64,000 nucleotides of DNA from Posidonia oceanica (GCA_037176725.1 JAZBRS010000060.1:57874001-57938000), one strand, 5' to 3'. Positions 29,746 through 42,950 are shown, counted from the first letter of the stretch. A program made the numbers and translations. The notes: generated by a model not told the origin, from the letters alone.

Positions 29746-32700
29746 TGTTGACACCCCATTTTGACAGGCCGGATCGATTGGAATCTTCTGGTGGTTTCTG
29801 AACCCAAACCTAGGTCCAAACTCACACCATTCTCTCCCTCTTTCCCCTCAAAACAAGCCCAAACTCAACCTAAGATTACCCCCTTTCCCGAACCCGAAAA
29901 CTATCCAAAATCCATAGGAAAACTCACCCCTCCTGACTTAGCAAACTCACCAAAAAGCCCTTAGAATTTCAAACCAAAACCACTCCCAAAAACCCTAGAA
30001 AACTTAGGCAAAACTACCCTTTTTCTACACCTCAAAACCCTTCCAAAACTTTCTCAAAACCAAACCAAAACCCTGGGATCAAGACTAGAGACCCTAGACC
30101 ACACACCCACCAAATTTCACCCCTTTTCGAAACCTCTAAGACCTCCTTTTGCCCAAATTATCCTTTTCTCTCTCCTAGATTATTCTTTTCTCTCTCCTCT
30201 CTCTCTCCTGATTATCCTCCCTCTTTTCACCTCCTTTTCTCCCTCTTTCTTGCCTGGCTATGGGCCCCCCTTGTGCTCTCATCTGTTCTCAATCATATTC
30301 CTATTTTTATCTTATTTTTACCATTTTCTTTGATTTTCAAAAAATTATTTTCCTTCAACTCCTCTCTTTCCCATTTATTCCTCCATTTCTTCCTTTTCCT
30401 CTCCTTTCTAATTTCCTCTCCTCTTCTCTTGCAAAACCTTGAAAAACCTTTGAAAACCCTTAAAACTATAAAACAAAAGAGAAACAAGTCAAAATCCTAA
30501 AAAGAAATAATTAAAAAACTAACCAAACAATTAAAAACAAAAGCCTAACTAAATCCAACTAAAAAAGGGAAACCAAGAATGCAACTAAAAAATGCGGAAC
30601 CAGCCAAAAGAAAATGCTGTAAAATCAAGAAAAGAAACCAAAAAGCAATCAAAACAAGTCAAAATAAGAACCTTACTAAAAAACAATCGAAAACAATTCC
30701 TAAAAGAAAAGAAAACAATTAAAAAATGCCAAGACAACTAATTAAGAAAAAAGAAGAAACCTAACAAATATAAGAGGAAGAACACAAAAACCAAATTAAA
30801 AAAAAAAGCGGGAAAATGATCCAAAATCACCCAACTAAAAATTTAACAAGAAGACCTAACAAAAAAAAAATTAATTAAAAGAACCCAACAAACAAAAATC
30901 AAAAGCAAACCAAAAAGACTTAAGCAAGAAAAGAGGACCAAAATCCAAAATACAAAACCAACTCTGATTAGTTTAAAACAAACTTTAAAAAAATCCTAAT
31001 TAATATCCCAGGTACGTAACAAGGAAAACATAATTAGAAAACAACTTAAAAGACTTAACAAACATTTAATCAAAATAAAAAACAAATCAAAATAAACAAA
31101 ACTCTAAAAACCCTAATCAAAACCAAACCTCTTTGAACCCAATTAATTAATCAAAAACAATTATTAAAAACTTAATCAAGGTCCCAACTTAAAACACAAT
31201 CACTCTAAGAACCTCTCCTATTTTTGTTTTATTTTTATTTTTTATTTTTTATCTAATTTATTTCTCTCCCTACTCTTCTTCCTTTCTTTCTTCCTTTCTA
31301 TTTTTTCTTTCTTTCTTTTCTTCCTCCTTTCTTGGGCCCAGTCCGGCCTACCTCCCCTCTCCTCCTCCCTTTTTTTTTTTTTTTCCTTTTTTCTTCCCAC
31401 ACGCGTAGAGCCCGGCCCACGACCCAGCGCTTCTCCTCCTCCTTCCTTCTTCCTCTCCCGCTCCTTCTCTGATTCTTTGCTTTTCTCCTTCTACAACAGC
31501 TTCTGCTGCCGACAGCACATCACCAGACCTGACCGTCCTTGCACATTGCACGCCTCTTGCTCAGGCCGGACCGGCGTGCGCCGCCCTCTGCCCGTGCACC
31601 TGCCAAGCCTTCTGCCACGCCCTCTCCGAGCCATTAATGGCAACTAGAGATCCGGCAGTTGAAAACGATCAAAAGCCAGCAACCAGAGATCAAGAGGACA
31701 CCCTTGGATTGCCCAGATCATCACCTTCTTCCTTGCACTCCCCCAGCCTGAGAGAACCGAGAGATCTCTCCCCACTTCCTCTGAAAAAAACCTGAATTTC
31801 CTTCCCCTTCGTCCGACTCAAACCAGACCCCAAACACCTTCCAAAATCACTCCCAATTCGCTCCCCAATCTCACCCAAAACCTCCAGCATTCTTTCCCTT
31901 CGTCCCGCAGCCGAAACCAGTCTAGAAATTGCCCGAAACCACCTGAAACCAAAACAAAGACCCAACTCCCTTCACTCCAGAATTCCCCACACCACAGCCC
32001 ACCAGATCATCCCAAACTCCACCCCGTAACTCGCCAGAACACCACCTTCCTAACCCCCCTGACCATTAGCCTTCACTCTCCCTACAACACCAACCAACCA
32101 CAACAAACACCTTCTCCTCTTTCTGATCCGAAACCAAGCCGCCTGCAAACTCCCTCTCCAGCACCCCTCAGACCAACCTAAGCATCCCTTCACGCTCACC
32201 AAGCATCCAGAAGACCATCGGAGCCTTCCACTCAGCTCGAGGAGCAACAGAATCCTCCCCCCATCTCCGGTCATCTTCTGTGAACCCACAGAGGTCAAGT
32301 CCTGCTCCAGCCTGCGAAGCTCGGTTCCAAAGATCCAGCGAGCTCCGGAAGACTCCACTGAGTCGATCGCAGCACCTCTGAGCCGTTGACAGCGCCTGCA
32401 GCGACCAGACAGTCACCGCTGGCAAGTTCTGAAGCACCGGACGTCGGGGGAGCACTTTAGCCCACGAAAAGATACCATTCTCTCCCTGTAGTCTAGTTCT
32501 TCTCTTCTCGTGCTTTCCCGCCTGTTAGAATGTTGTTTCCTCCCCTTTTCCGCCGAGTCGTTGCCGTCGTCGTCTCGTCTTCTCCGGCGAGCTTCGTGAC
32601 TGGAACCGTCGCTCCAGCAGCAGAACTCACATCCGGTTGTCGCCCGAGGACCACACGGACCCCAGGATCACCTCGGTGGCCTCCGAACGCTGCGGCGACG

Positions 32701-32870
32701 CTCCGATCACCTTCCCTGCCTCCGAGCAGGTCTGCAGACCTCCGGTGCTTTCTCCGGCCTGCTCCGAGCCCCGCCGCCGCTCCCCGACGCGACCCAGACC
32801 TCTGCCAAGCTCTGGAGAGCATCGTCGACTGTCCCGCGCGTCTCCAGCACCCCTCCTTCGCTTGCGACGG

Positions 32871-32896
32871 CCACTGGTAGCACTGTGCTACAGTGG
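32871..32896. repeat. conserved palindrome GTAGCACTGTGCTAC in LTR-B
   Basis: Same 15-mer (32877-32891) and flanking CCACT/AGTGG as at 22836-22861. Confidence 0.75.
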
Positions 32897-34029
32897 TCGT
32901 CGTTCTGTAGACTACTGTAGCATTATTTTTCGCTTACCTTACTATTTTGTTGTTAAATTGCATGTTCAGTTTCTGTTTTCCGTTTATTGCATTCTGGTCC
33001 TGCCCTGTTAAAAATCCATTTAATTTCGTATGTTAATCTTATAAAATTGCATGAAAAATCCAAAAAATCAGTTAATTGCATGATAGTCCTTCAGTAGTTA
33101 ATCTGATTTAAATGCACATATTTTACCTTGATGTATTGCATTTCTGGTCCTTGTTAGTTTTCTGTTTTGCAACTTAATCCTCTGATCTGTTAACTTAGGT
33201 TTTATTTACCTATTTTTCTTACTACATTGCATTATCTTTCCTCACAGTATCTGATTTTTGCATATAGGTCCTCTGTTGGACATTTAAATGCATAGTTTGC
33301 TTATAAAATTGCATTTTTGACCCTACATGATTTAAAAATTGCATATAGGTCCTCTGAATGTTCACAGTATGTATTTAAATGCATAGTTTGCTTATAAAAT
33401 TGCATTTTTTGCCCTTGCATGTTTGAAAAATTACATATAGGCCCCTGTTTGCATTCCAGACCACTCAGACCCCTGTTTTGCTGGAAAATTTGCATTTTAA
33501 ACCCTGTTGATTTCAAAATTGCATGTCGACTTACCGTTCAATTTCAAAACCTGCCCTGATGCATGGCCACCCTGAAATTTTGCATTTTGAACCCTGCACT
33601 CTGTAAAATTGCATTCAATCCCCATCTTTTTCAAAATTGCATATAAGTCCCCTTTTTCTGAAAAGTCATCCCTAAGTCTCTTCTTGCATTCCGCATGCAT
33701 TGCATCCTTGCATCCGGCATCCCTTGTACACACTTAAGTATGTCTAGCTCCCTTGAATATGGGAGGACCTGTTTTGCACACCCCTTAGGTCCCTTTTACA
33801 CTTAGATCTTATCTTCTCCCCTGTTCTGGCCTCCTGCCTTGAAGTCTGGATATCTTCAGATCCGACCGTTGGATCTTCTCAAGTAAGCTGCCAAGACGAC
33901 CCCGGCGGAGCGCTCTTCAGCATAGACCAATCAGATTTCAGATCAGGCTTCAGGTTTCCAAGGTAAGTCCTCTTGAACTTTGGCAGCATCAGTTGCATAT
34001 CATCCGCATTGCATGGCTTTTGCGCGCTC

Positions 34030-35255
34030 TTTTTTCGCCCTGTTTCTTGCATCGTTTTGCGTGCCGTTTCATTTTCTCGCACCTTTTTGCGTGCCGGCTT
34101 TGTTTCTTGCACCGTTTTGCATGCCACTCTGTTTTCACGCACCGTTTTGCGTGCCGCTTTGTTTTCTTGCACTGTTTTGAGTGCCGCTTCATTTTCTTGC
34201 ACCGTTTTGCGTGCCGCTTTGTTTTCATTGCATCGTTTTGCGTGCTACTTTGTTTTCTCGCACCGTTTTGCGTGCTAGCTTTGTTTTCGTTGCACCATTT
34301 TGCGTGCCACCCCTTTTCTTGCATCGTTTTGCGTGCCGTTTTGTTTTCTCGCACCGTTTTGCGTGCCAGCTTTGTTTCTTACACCGTTTTGCGTGCCGCT
34401 CTGTTTTCGCGCACCATTTTGCATGCCGCTTCGTTTTCTTGCATCATTTTGCGTGCCGCTTTGTTTTCTCGCACCGTTTTGCGTGCCGCTTTGTTTTCTC
34501 GCACCGTTCTGCGTGCCGACTTTGTTTCTTGCACCGTTTTGCTTACCGCTTTGTTTTCGTTGCACCGTTTTCTTGCATCGTTTTGCGTGCCAGTTTTGTT
34601 TCTTGCACCGTTTTGCGTGTCGCTCTGTTTTCGCGCACTGTTTTGCGTGCCAGCTTTGTTTCTTGCACCGTTTTGCGTGCCGCTCTGTTTTCGTGCATCG
34701 TTTTGCTTGCCGCTTTGTTTTCTTGCACCGTTTTGTGTGCTGTTTCTTTTCTTGCACCGTTTTGCGTGCTGCTTTGTTTCGTTGCACCGTTTTGCATGCC
34801 GCTTCGTTTTCTTGCACTGTTTTGCGTGCCGTTTTGTTTTCTCGCACCGTTTTGCGTGCCAGCTTTTCTTCTTGCACCGTTTTGCATGCCACTTGGTTTC
34901 GTTGCACCATTTTGCGTGCCGCTTCATTTTTTTGCACCGTTTTGCGTGTCGCTTCGTTTCCTTGCACCGTTTTGCATGCCGCTTTGTTTTCTTGCACCGT
35001 TTTGCGTGCTGCTTCGTTTTCTTGCACCATTTTGCGTGCCTCGCTCGTTTCTTGCATCGTTTTGCGTGCCTCGCTCGTTTCTCGGACCGTTTTGCGTGTC
35101 TTGCTTGTTTCTTGCACCGTTCTGCATGCTGACTTTGTTCTTCGCACTGTTTCGCATTCTAACTTCTTTTCTCGCATCGTTTTGCGTGTCGACTTCGTTT
35201 CCCGCATCGTTTTGCGTGTCGGCTTCGTTTCTCGCACCGTTTTGCGTGTTTTACG
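34030..35255 (+). repeat. 30-33 bp minisatellite in LTR-B
   Basis: Same unit as at 23990-24745, expanded to roughly 38 units by eye. All six frames stay open for long stretches; none is taken as a gene. Confidence 0.9.
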
Positions 35256-35520
35256 TTGTTTCCTCTTGCATGTCGCCCGCATTGCCTGTTTTCACCGTTG
35301 TTTTGTTTTAGCGCCTGCATTTGCATATAGGGCGGTGATGCTTACTGACTGGAGTTCTCACGAGCCAGGTTCTGCCCGGTTCGGAACACAGACAGCGTTG
35401 CTGAGCGCTTAGATTGCACATTTACTTTCTTGCATTGCTTTCCATCACTTAGAGCACACCTTTGAGCATTTAGATAGGCATCCATTGGCACTTAGGCATT
35501 CAAAATTTGCATTTCCCTAC

Positions 35521-35657
35521 GTATGCGAGCGTAAGCCTAGAAAGACCGATTCTCGGGCATGTCGGCGGTGCCTAACACCTTCCCCGCACGTAACAGGAGT
35601 CCTTGCCCTCTCTCTTGGCCTGCAATGACCATATTGCCCTTATCCTAGGCACGAGTC
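35521..35657 (+). other. conserved LTR block in LTR-B
   Basis: Same block as 24998-25135. TGGTGGCGACTCCG follows at 35781, and a TGCAC...GTGCA short inverted repeat lies near 35903-35927, just before the LTR end. Confidence 0.65.
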
Positions 35658-35958
35658 ACATCATTTGCATTCATTTGCATCTCATTTCTTCTACATTGCC
35701 TTGCATTGCATCTTTTGCTTGGTTTTGCGTGATTATTCACGCATTTCCCCGGTTTTCCTTATCTCCCGACCTAATAGACTTGGTGGCGACTCCGATTTTG
35801 TCTTATCTTCTTCTTTCGTTTCCCTTTTCCCTTTTTTAAATGTTTTCGAGTTAAGTCTTCCTTCTCGGACATAGCCGCTAATAGTGAGCCTGATTCTGAT
35901 CGGTGCACGCGAGCTTTGGCAGTGTGCATGGACGATCTGAACACCGGGATTACTACAG

Positions 35959-35976
35959 TGGCGACTCTGCTGGGGA
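35959..35976 (+). other. primer binding site of element B
   Basis: TGGCGACTCTGCTGGGGA begins one base after the LTR. It is of the TGGCGA type associated, from memory, with tRNA-Arg priming in Tat/Ogre elements; the match to a particular tRNA is not verified. Confidence 0.8.
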
Positions 35977-37304
35977 GACCAGACTCCGGCTTTCGCTTTG
36001 GCTTTGGCTCGCTCGCATTCTGTTTGGGATTTGCCTTCTTTGTTCGCCTTTGTGTATCCTTTGCCTGTTTTGTTCGTTTCTTTTGTGCGAACTCCTAGCA
36101 AGTCGCCTCGTGGTTACTTTGCTTAGGTTTTGCACCCCCCTCGGCTGCTTTTGCCTTGGTTTTTTGCTCTGTCTTGCTCTGCTTTGTCTAATTTGCTTGT
36201 TTACTTGCCTATTTCCTTGCTTCTGCTCTTATTCGCTTTACAGCTTACCTGTCTTTACTTTCTTTATCCTGCTTACTTGTTACTGCTTTATTTCCTGTAC
36301 AATGCATGTCTACATACTTGTTTGGCAACAATGCATGCTTTTTGAATGATGAATGCTTTCTTCTACACATTTGCTATGTCACTACACACGCACATGCTCT
36401 GTATATATGCCTTTTGACATGATGAATGCTTTCCCTTCACTATCATGCTCACAAACACTCGCACATGCCATGCGCTTGCTTTTTGCTCTGTTGTATGTTG
36501 TTGCTTGCCATGCTTGGTTGATTTTCTTCCCTTTTGCACGTGCCATGCCTAGGATAGTAGAGACTGATTGCTTTTTTCCTGTGGTTAATTAAAAATAGCA
36601 AGTAAAAATAAGATCTAGGCTTAACTAGAGCCATCAACACACCTGCACCCTCCTGGAGTTAATAAAATATGCAAGATAAAAGACTTTAATCATTTGCATG
36701 AAGCATCATATAGGGCATGCATCTTTTCATCTGAGTCCACCTATCAATCTGCGAAGGATGGTTCCGGTCTCTCACTCCGATGCTTTGGCATGGTGTGAGT
36801 CGGTCTGTCTGTCCCCCTTTGTCAGGGGTCGTGTCGGTGCTAGTGGAGGGTACTTCCTACGCTTAGGCGAGGTTGAGGCCACCAACGCACCACCCTATTA
36901 TTACCTGAGCTTTGGGCCGAGAGTTAGACAGGGAACCTTCTTTTCTGACCTGAGTCGGTGACCCGTACACTTGTGGATATCCGGAGTAGACTACCTGCTA
37001 GGAAACACTAGATTGGTGAGAGAGAGCATGCTAGAGAGCATACATGTCATTCATGCCATGACTTAGTGCATTTGCATTTCCTTTTTTGTTCTTGATCCCG
37101 GTTCTCTCTTTGTGTCTTTAACAGAGTTCAGTAAGCGATCTCCTTAGCTGGAGCTCAGGCTCCCCCTCTTGCTGACACCTCTGCTGAGACACCTGTGCTC
37201 GACCATCTCTTTCTGAGCTACTCGTCTTTCTGAGCATAGCTCCTCGTAGAGCCCGTCCGTTTTCCGCTCGTCGCAGCCCCATCTTGACTCACTCTCGGTC
37301 AGCA
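35977..37304 (+). other. 5' leader of element B
   Basis: No gene is visible. The conserved stretch at about 36563-36760 matches E3 (26745-26945). T-rich around 36000-36330. Confidence 0.65.
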
Positions 37305-39430
37305 ATGGCCCAGCGCACCGTCGAACCCCCCTTACCCTTGCCTCGGAGGTGGTTTCCGCTCCGGCCCCTCCGACTCCCGTTTCTAACCCTCTGTGCCCCC
37401 TATGACGCCAGGATTTCCTCCTCTGTCGTCTGGGGCACCCCAGTTTGCTGTAGGACAGTGGCAGATGCTCGCTCCTCCCGATCCAGTCGCTGAGTCCATC
37501 TTGATGGCCACTTCTCGTATTTCGGAGGCGCCTCTGACCCCACCTTCTCAGGGATTTGTCGCTTTTGACACCCCTTCTACTGCTGCGACGACTCTCGCCC
37601 TAGGACTCCAATCTCCTGGACAGTCCGGATCTCTTGGCTCTGGCCCCTCGCCGGCACTGCAATTCAGTGTTCCCACCGATGGGACACCTGAAGAACAGTA
37701 CCAACATCTGATGGACACTATCCAGCGGCTGCAGGGTATGGCTCTATCAGTCCGCCCTTCTTCCCTTCCTGTCGGTCCTGAGGTTCCTGTGCGGCCTGCT
37801 CTCGCACATCATGCGTTGCACTCTACACTTCCGCCTAGACCATCGTCTCAACTGCTCACAGTTCCGGCAATGGGGGCACGTATCCCGCCTCTTGCATCTG
37901 CACTGCACCACACACAGCATGCACCTCCGCCACCTGGTGGCCAGTCATTCAGACTGGTGGGAGCACAGTATCTCGCAGGCCCGCCCCCCGGCACCGCACC
38001 GGTGCGGCCACTGTTGCTCCAGCTTTCTGCACCCACCGCACAGCATACCATCTATCCTCCCCCTTTGCATCAGGTTCAGAATTCCGCATGCATCCCCCCT
38101 TGCACTCCACCACAGCACGGGTATGCCGGCCATCACCTTGCGTCACCAGGCGATGTGATGGTAGATCCGGAGGAGCACCTCGGTGCGACCCAATCGGCAT
38201 ACGTGGTCCCTGCCCCCTGTCCCATCACCTGTGGCAGCCATTCCAGACCCCATCAACAACAGGATGGATGTTCTGGAGAAAGCACTGCGTCTAGTGTAGG
38301 GCACGGACCACCAGACCTACCAGTTCCGAGACCTCTGCTGTTTCCCAGAGGCGGTACTCCCTCCAAAGTTCAAAATCCTGGACTTTGAGAAGTATGATGG
38401 TAGGGGCTGCCCTATAGCCCATTTGAAGGCGTACTGCGGTGATCTCGCCCAGCTCCAGGCTGACGAGAGGTTGCTGATCTGCCTGTTCCAAAAGAGTTTG
38501 TCTGGGCCAGTCCTCAAGTGGTTCACCTCGCTTGACATGGAACGACCTAAGCCAGGCGTTCTTGGAACAGTATTCCTTCAACCTCGATCTGGTCCCAAAG
38601 CGCGCGAACCTCATCGCAACCAAGCGGAATCCGGGCGAGCCGTTTGGGGAGTACGTCGGCCGCTGGCGTGCCCTTGCCTCGCAAGTTCGAGATAGGCCCT
38701 CTGACGAGGAGTCTATCGAGATCATTATAAAAGGGGCACAGCCGTCCACCGGAGCTTTGCTTAGCATCCAACCTGTCACAACCTTCATTGCATTGATCCG
38801 AGCTGGCACTCGCGTAGAGAGTTCGTTGCGGAGTGGCAACTTCCCCGCACTCTCTGTGCTTGCCAGGCAGGCCCCTGCCAGCAATAACAGTAGCAGCAGC
38901 AGCGCCATCAACAACAACAACGGCGTCAACAACAATCGTCCAAGAGAAAGGATCCGCCGAAGCCCGTTGTTGCGTACGTCGACTCCCCTGCTGTGCCTGT
39001 TCGTCTGGCGTCCCGGCCTGCCCCTCCTTAGATCTATTACGCACCAGCACCTAGGACACACCCCACACCACAAATCACTACCACCGCTCGACCGGTCTAT
39101 CCTGCCGCCCGGTTCAGCAAGGACAATTCCAGAGGCCGAGACGGCCACCCGTTGAGAAGCGGAAGTTCGCCCCACTGGTGGAACCGCTCACCGCCGTCCT
39201 CCCGAAGGTTGCGTCGCTCCCGAAGTTTCCGGAGGTTCGCCCGCCACCAAACCCACTACCGCATTGGTTTAAGGCGAACCTTTTCTGCGATTTTCATCGA
39301 AGCGTCAGGCATTCGACTGATAATTGCTTCACTCTCAGGAACGCTATCCAAGATTTGATCGAATCGGGAACGATTGTGATCGACATGCACGAGGCGTCCA
39401 CTTCAACACCATCTCATGCATCTGCATCAG
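37305..39430 (+). pseudogene. gag of element B
   Basis: The start is ATG 37305 (MAQRTVEPP), the same start as in E3. A Pro-rich N-terminal part contains PPPPGGQSFRLVGAQY and MVDPEEHLGATQS. The core follows: FKILDFEKYDGRGCP, LKAYCGDLAQLQADERLL, FQKSLSGPVLKWFTSLDM, EYVGRWRALASQVRDRPS. The zinc-finger-like end is FCDFHRSVRHSTDNC (C-x2-H-x4-H-x4-C). Frameshifts occur between about 37330 and 37390, near 38225, after TSLDM at about 38540 (17 bp missing relative to element D) and before 39178. A Ser/Asn-rich stretch encoded by AGC/AAC runs at 38878-38940. Confidence 0.88.
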
Positions 39431-41225
39431 CATCTACCCCAGCTAATATTGTTCACCAGCCCCTGCCGGAGCACTCCTATTTTGGAGGCGCAGGGACCTC
39501 AGGAATCCACTCCTTATTTCCTTCTGGATCCCCCATATCTGTGGTAGATCCTTCCGAGCTTATCCATGATATTTCTACTCCCTTTCCAGTCTCTCTTTAT
39601 CTTGCAGCTGTCGCCGATTCCGAGTCGGGCGTTCATATGATCCGACCGCGCACCAGGCCAGAGCGTTCTTCTACACCAACCACCATGCTTTCCCGGGCCC
39701 AAGCCCCAGTACACCTGCTAGGTAGCCCGCAGCCAGTATCCCCAATACATCTCCTAGCCAGACCTCAGCTAGGGTCTCCTGTGCACCTGTTAGCAAGACC
39801 TCAATCCCCACCCCGTTTGCCTTCCCAGCAATCCTCTCATCCATGCCTTCCTCAACCAATAAGCACCCCTGTGGCTCCTCTCGTGCTCGTTGCACGTGCT
39901 CCCGTGGTTGTTAACCTAACCCGGGATACCCATCGCATACCTTACAGCTACGCCACAGAAATGTGTGCGGAGGTGACGCGATCGGGAAGGGTCTATAAAC
40001 CCCCAGCACCAGTGGCTAAACCTAGTCATCCAGAATCTGCAACACCTCTTCCCTTAGTCCAGCCTACAACCCTACCACCTCCAGGCCAACCTCTTGAATC
40101 CACCATAGCTGAACCTATACCCAAGGCCACACTCCCTGCCACCAAGAAGTGCCAGCCCAAGGCCGACATTACTTCCCAACTCAAAAAGGTTAAAGTCGGC
40201 ATATCCATTTGGGACCTGATACACACTTCTACCGAACACCGCGAGGCTTTCCTTTGCGTGTTCCAAGCCGCCCGTGTGTCCCAAACCATAGAACCTGCTG
40301 CCTTGGAAAGCATGGTCGGAATGATCGCAGAACCCCAAGTCATCACTTTCACGAGTGATGAGTTGCCTCCGGCGGGGATTAATCATAACCAACCCTTGTA
40401 CGTCACGGTACAATTCAAGAACTTTCGCATTCCCCTTGCGCTGGTTGATAATGGGTCGGGACTTAACGTCTGTCCCTTGCGAACAGTAACTAAGCTCGGA
40501 TTCAAGGTCGAGGACATTACTCCGGCTGTAAAGGGAATGACAGCTTTTGATAATACCCACCATGATGCTCTAGGGATTCTGATTATTCCCTTATCATCGG
40601 TCCGGTCACATTCGATGTGGAATTCTACGTCGTCGACTTGGAGCCTACTTTCAACTTTCTGCTTGGGCGCCCTTGGCTCCACAAGCATCAGGTTATCCCC
40701 TCGACCCTCCATCGCATGATCAAGTTCCGCCGAGGTGACGATGTCATCGTTGTCATGGCAGAGAATTTTGAGAAGGAGCGGATTGAGGCGATTTCCTTTG
40801 TCTCTTCGCGGACTGTCCCCTTTGACCCTGAACTCTCGAACGCCTTATACCGCGTTAATCGGTGCGAGCCAGTTAACTTTTTACCAGATCTTGAACGTGT
40901 CAACTCCTTGGCCGTTCACAACAACCCTTTTCAGATGGTCGAGAACGTCTGTCACAGGTGGGGCTACGTCAAGGGGACGCCGCTCGGGCGATACGGCAAG
41001 GGAATCGCTGAACCCATCACGGCGGAAGAACGAAGAGACAACGAGGGTCTTGGATACGACCCTCACGCTGGTGAAGGCAAACGCCCACAAGCGAAGAATC
41101 AACGAATGATCATACCCCGGAACCTCGCCAACTTCACAAGTGCGGGTATCCTAGGTTCAAGCGCCATTCAAGCCGTAGCGCCGTCGGAGCCATGCCAAAG
41201 CTCTCCGTCACCGGAAGAGGACTAG
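39431..41225 (+). pseudogene. protease and G-patch-like region of element B
   Basis: A Pro-rich spacer with repeated HLLARPQ-type peptides leads to SQLKKVKVGISIWDLIHTS and then the protease. The active-site motif is LVDNGSGLNVCPL and the C-terminal landmark is FNFLLGRPWLHKHQ. A frameshift lies near 40595. The segment at about 40930-41060 (FQMVENVCHRWGYVKGTPLG, then GLGY) fits the glycine spacing of G-patch motifs found after the protease in Tat-lineage elements. A TAG at 41223-41225 stands where element D has Trp. Confidence 0.85.
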
Positions 41226-42950
41226 GTCTGCGTTGAGGACTACTACTCGGATGAGGAACAGTCTAGCACAGCAGGGGCAGTTCAGACCTGCAGCGAAAGC
41301 CAGCCCAACTCAACAGCACCTTGGTCGGTTTGTCTGGCCCTTCCTTCCATAGATCATAAAGCAGCAGATTTGGCAGAACCTTTGGCAGATTTGACAGTCT
41401 CTGATGTTCCTGCAGTCATGTCAGCATCACCAGTACCAACTCAAGCGCAGTCAGTCAGTCTGCTCACAACTGCTGTCGCATCGGTACAACTGACACCCTC
41501 TCAGGAGGGTCAATCGCTGAGTCCAGTCAGCAGCGTGACTTAGCCCTTTTCAGTAACCACATCTCAGGCAATGCCGTCAGCTCAGTCAGTCACGCATTCT
41601 CCTGCCGCAGAACAGCAACCCTCATGGCAGGACCCTATGGCGTTAGAGGCCGCGCTCTCACCATCATCACCAGTCGCAGAGAACCAGCTGAGCATCACAG
41701 TCTCCCGGCCCTTGAGCCTTCAGAAGAGCACCTCTACCTACCCTCTGACTGTGACAGTAACCCTGGCAGCGTACCCATCTGTGGCCCCGCTGACCAGCCT
41801 GTCCAGATCTCCCATGCCGAGGCTATCACTATCAGGCATGCCCGTGAGTCAGACCGCGCAAATACCAGGAACAGCAATCCATCTTGCAGCCGAGCTAGTG
41901 CCACAGGCCCTCGGCGCCTACTACGTCGACTCACCCTCAGATGAGGAAGAAGGAGGGGCGATAGAAGCCCAGGTCGATTCATGGATGTCTGATTTGGAGC
42001 TACTTTACCAAGAACAGCTCGAATCCATAGCAGAAGACCTGGTACAGTACCGAGCCGCAGAAAGGAAAGGAAAAGCCGTAGTTACGGATCCTCCCCTGCG
42101 AGAGGACCACACCCCCATCATGGCCCTGGAAGAAAACTCAGTAATGCCGGACTACCCCAGACCAAACGAGCTCATTACCCTTCAACCCGAAGGTGGGTCT
42201 AGGTGGCTCGTGCAGCACATGCCTCACTTGGGCAAGATAGCAAGTGGCAGTATCCAGATCAGCCGCCAGTCCGACATGCCCTCCACAAACATATTAGCAG
42301 ACTCAGAGGAGGAAGCACCAGCAGATCACGCAGTAGCAGTAACAGAGCAGAAAGCAGAATCAGTAACAGAGTTGTCAGCAGTATCAGTCGCAGAATTGGC
42401 AAGGCCTTCAGTAGTATCAGCAGAGCATGCAGCAGTATCATCAGTAGCAGAACAGACAGGGGAAGTCACCAGGACAGAGGTCGTGCACCGGGGATACAGA
42501 AACACTCGAGTAGGCGTGACCATCCTGAGGCGTCACCAGGGCCAAGAAGCAGAACATCTACACTCATTCGATGTAACAAACCCCACATTCGAAAAGGAGA
42601 TCCTCTCAGAACTTGTTGCATATGGAGAAGAAGACAATACAGGCGAGGATGAGAATGATGACCCATCGCCTGAGTTTCGGCCCTATGACGATGATCCAGA
42701 AGGTCCCAACCTGCATGTTGAGGAAGAAACAGAGGTTGTTAACCTCGGCACAGCCGAAGAAACCAAAGAAGTTCGCATCAGTGCCCTACTGTCACCCCAG
42801 GCCAGAATAGAGTTCACTGCGTTCCTGAAAGAGTATGCAGATGTCTTCGCCTGGACTTATGAAGACATGGTTGGCCTTGATGTCGAAATAGTGGTCCATA
42901 ACATGCCCTTGAAGCCAGACGCCAAGCCAGTAAAGCAGAAACTGAGAAGA
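41226..42950 (+). pseudogene. acidic linker between protease/G-patch and RT, element B
   Basis: This stretch stays in the same frame as the flanking domains. It is rich in Ser, Thr, Ala, Val and Glu, with repeated wording such as VTEQKAESVTELSAVSVAEL and clusters of acidic residues (GEDENDDPSPEF). It ends with the RT lead-in (SPQARIEFTAFLKEYADVFA, VVHNMPLKP). One TAG at 41541-41543 interrupts it. Element D keeps the homologous linker open for several hundred codons, so it is protein-coding rather than an intron. No known domain was recognised. Confidence 0.75.

Larger units (their letters stand above)
29746..35957 (+). repeat. 5' LTR of element B (LTR-B, 6.2 kb)
   Basis: 6212 bp, TGTTGACACCCCATTTTGAC to TTACTACA. 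It is collinear with LTR-A; the length difference of about 500 bp is mostly due to more minisatellite units (about 34030-35255 against 23990-24745). An A-rich tract lies at about 30430-31200. Overlapping open frames up to 379 residues come from the minisatellite. Confidence 0.94.

Noticed and set aside
33993..35412. Frames of 335-379 residues, Cys/Phe-rich and Lys/Arg-rich
   Set aside because: Same minisatellite in LTR-B; no domain and open in all frames at once.
38291..39175. 294-residue minus-strand frame
   Set aside because: Antisense to the recognised gag of element B; no motif of its own.
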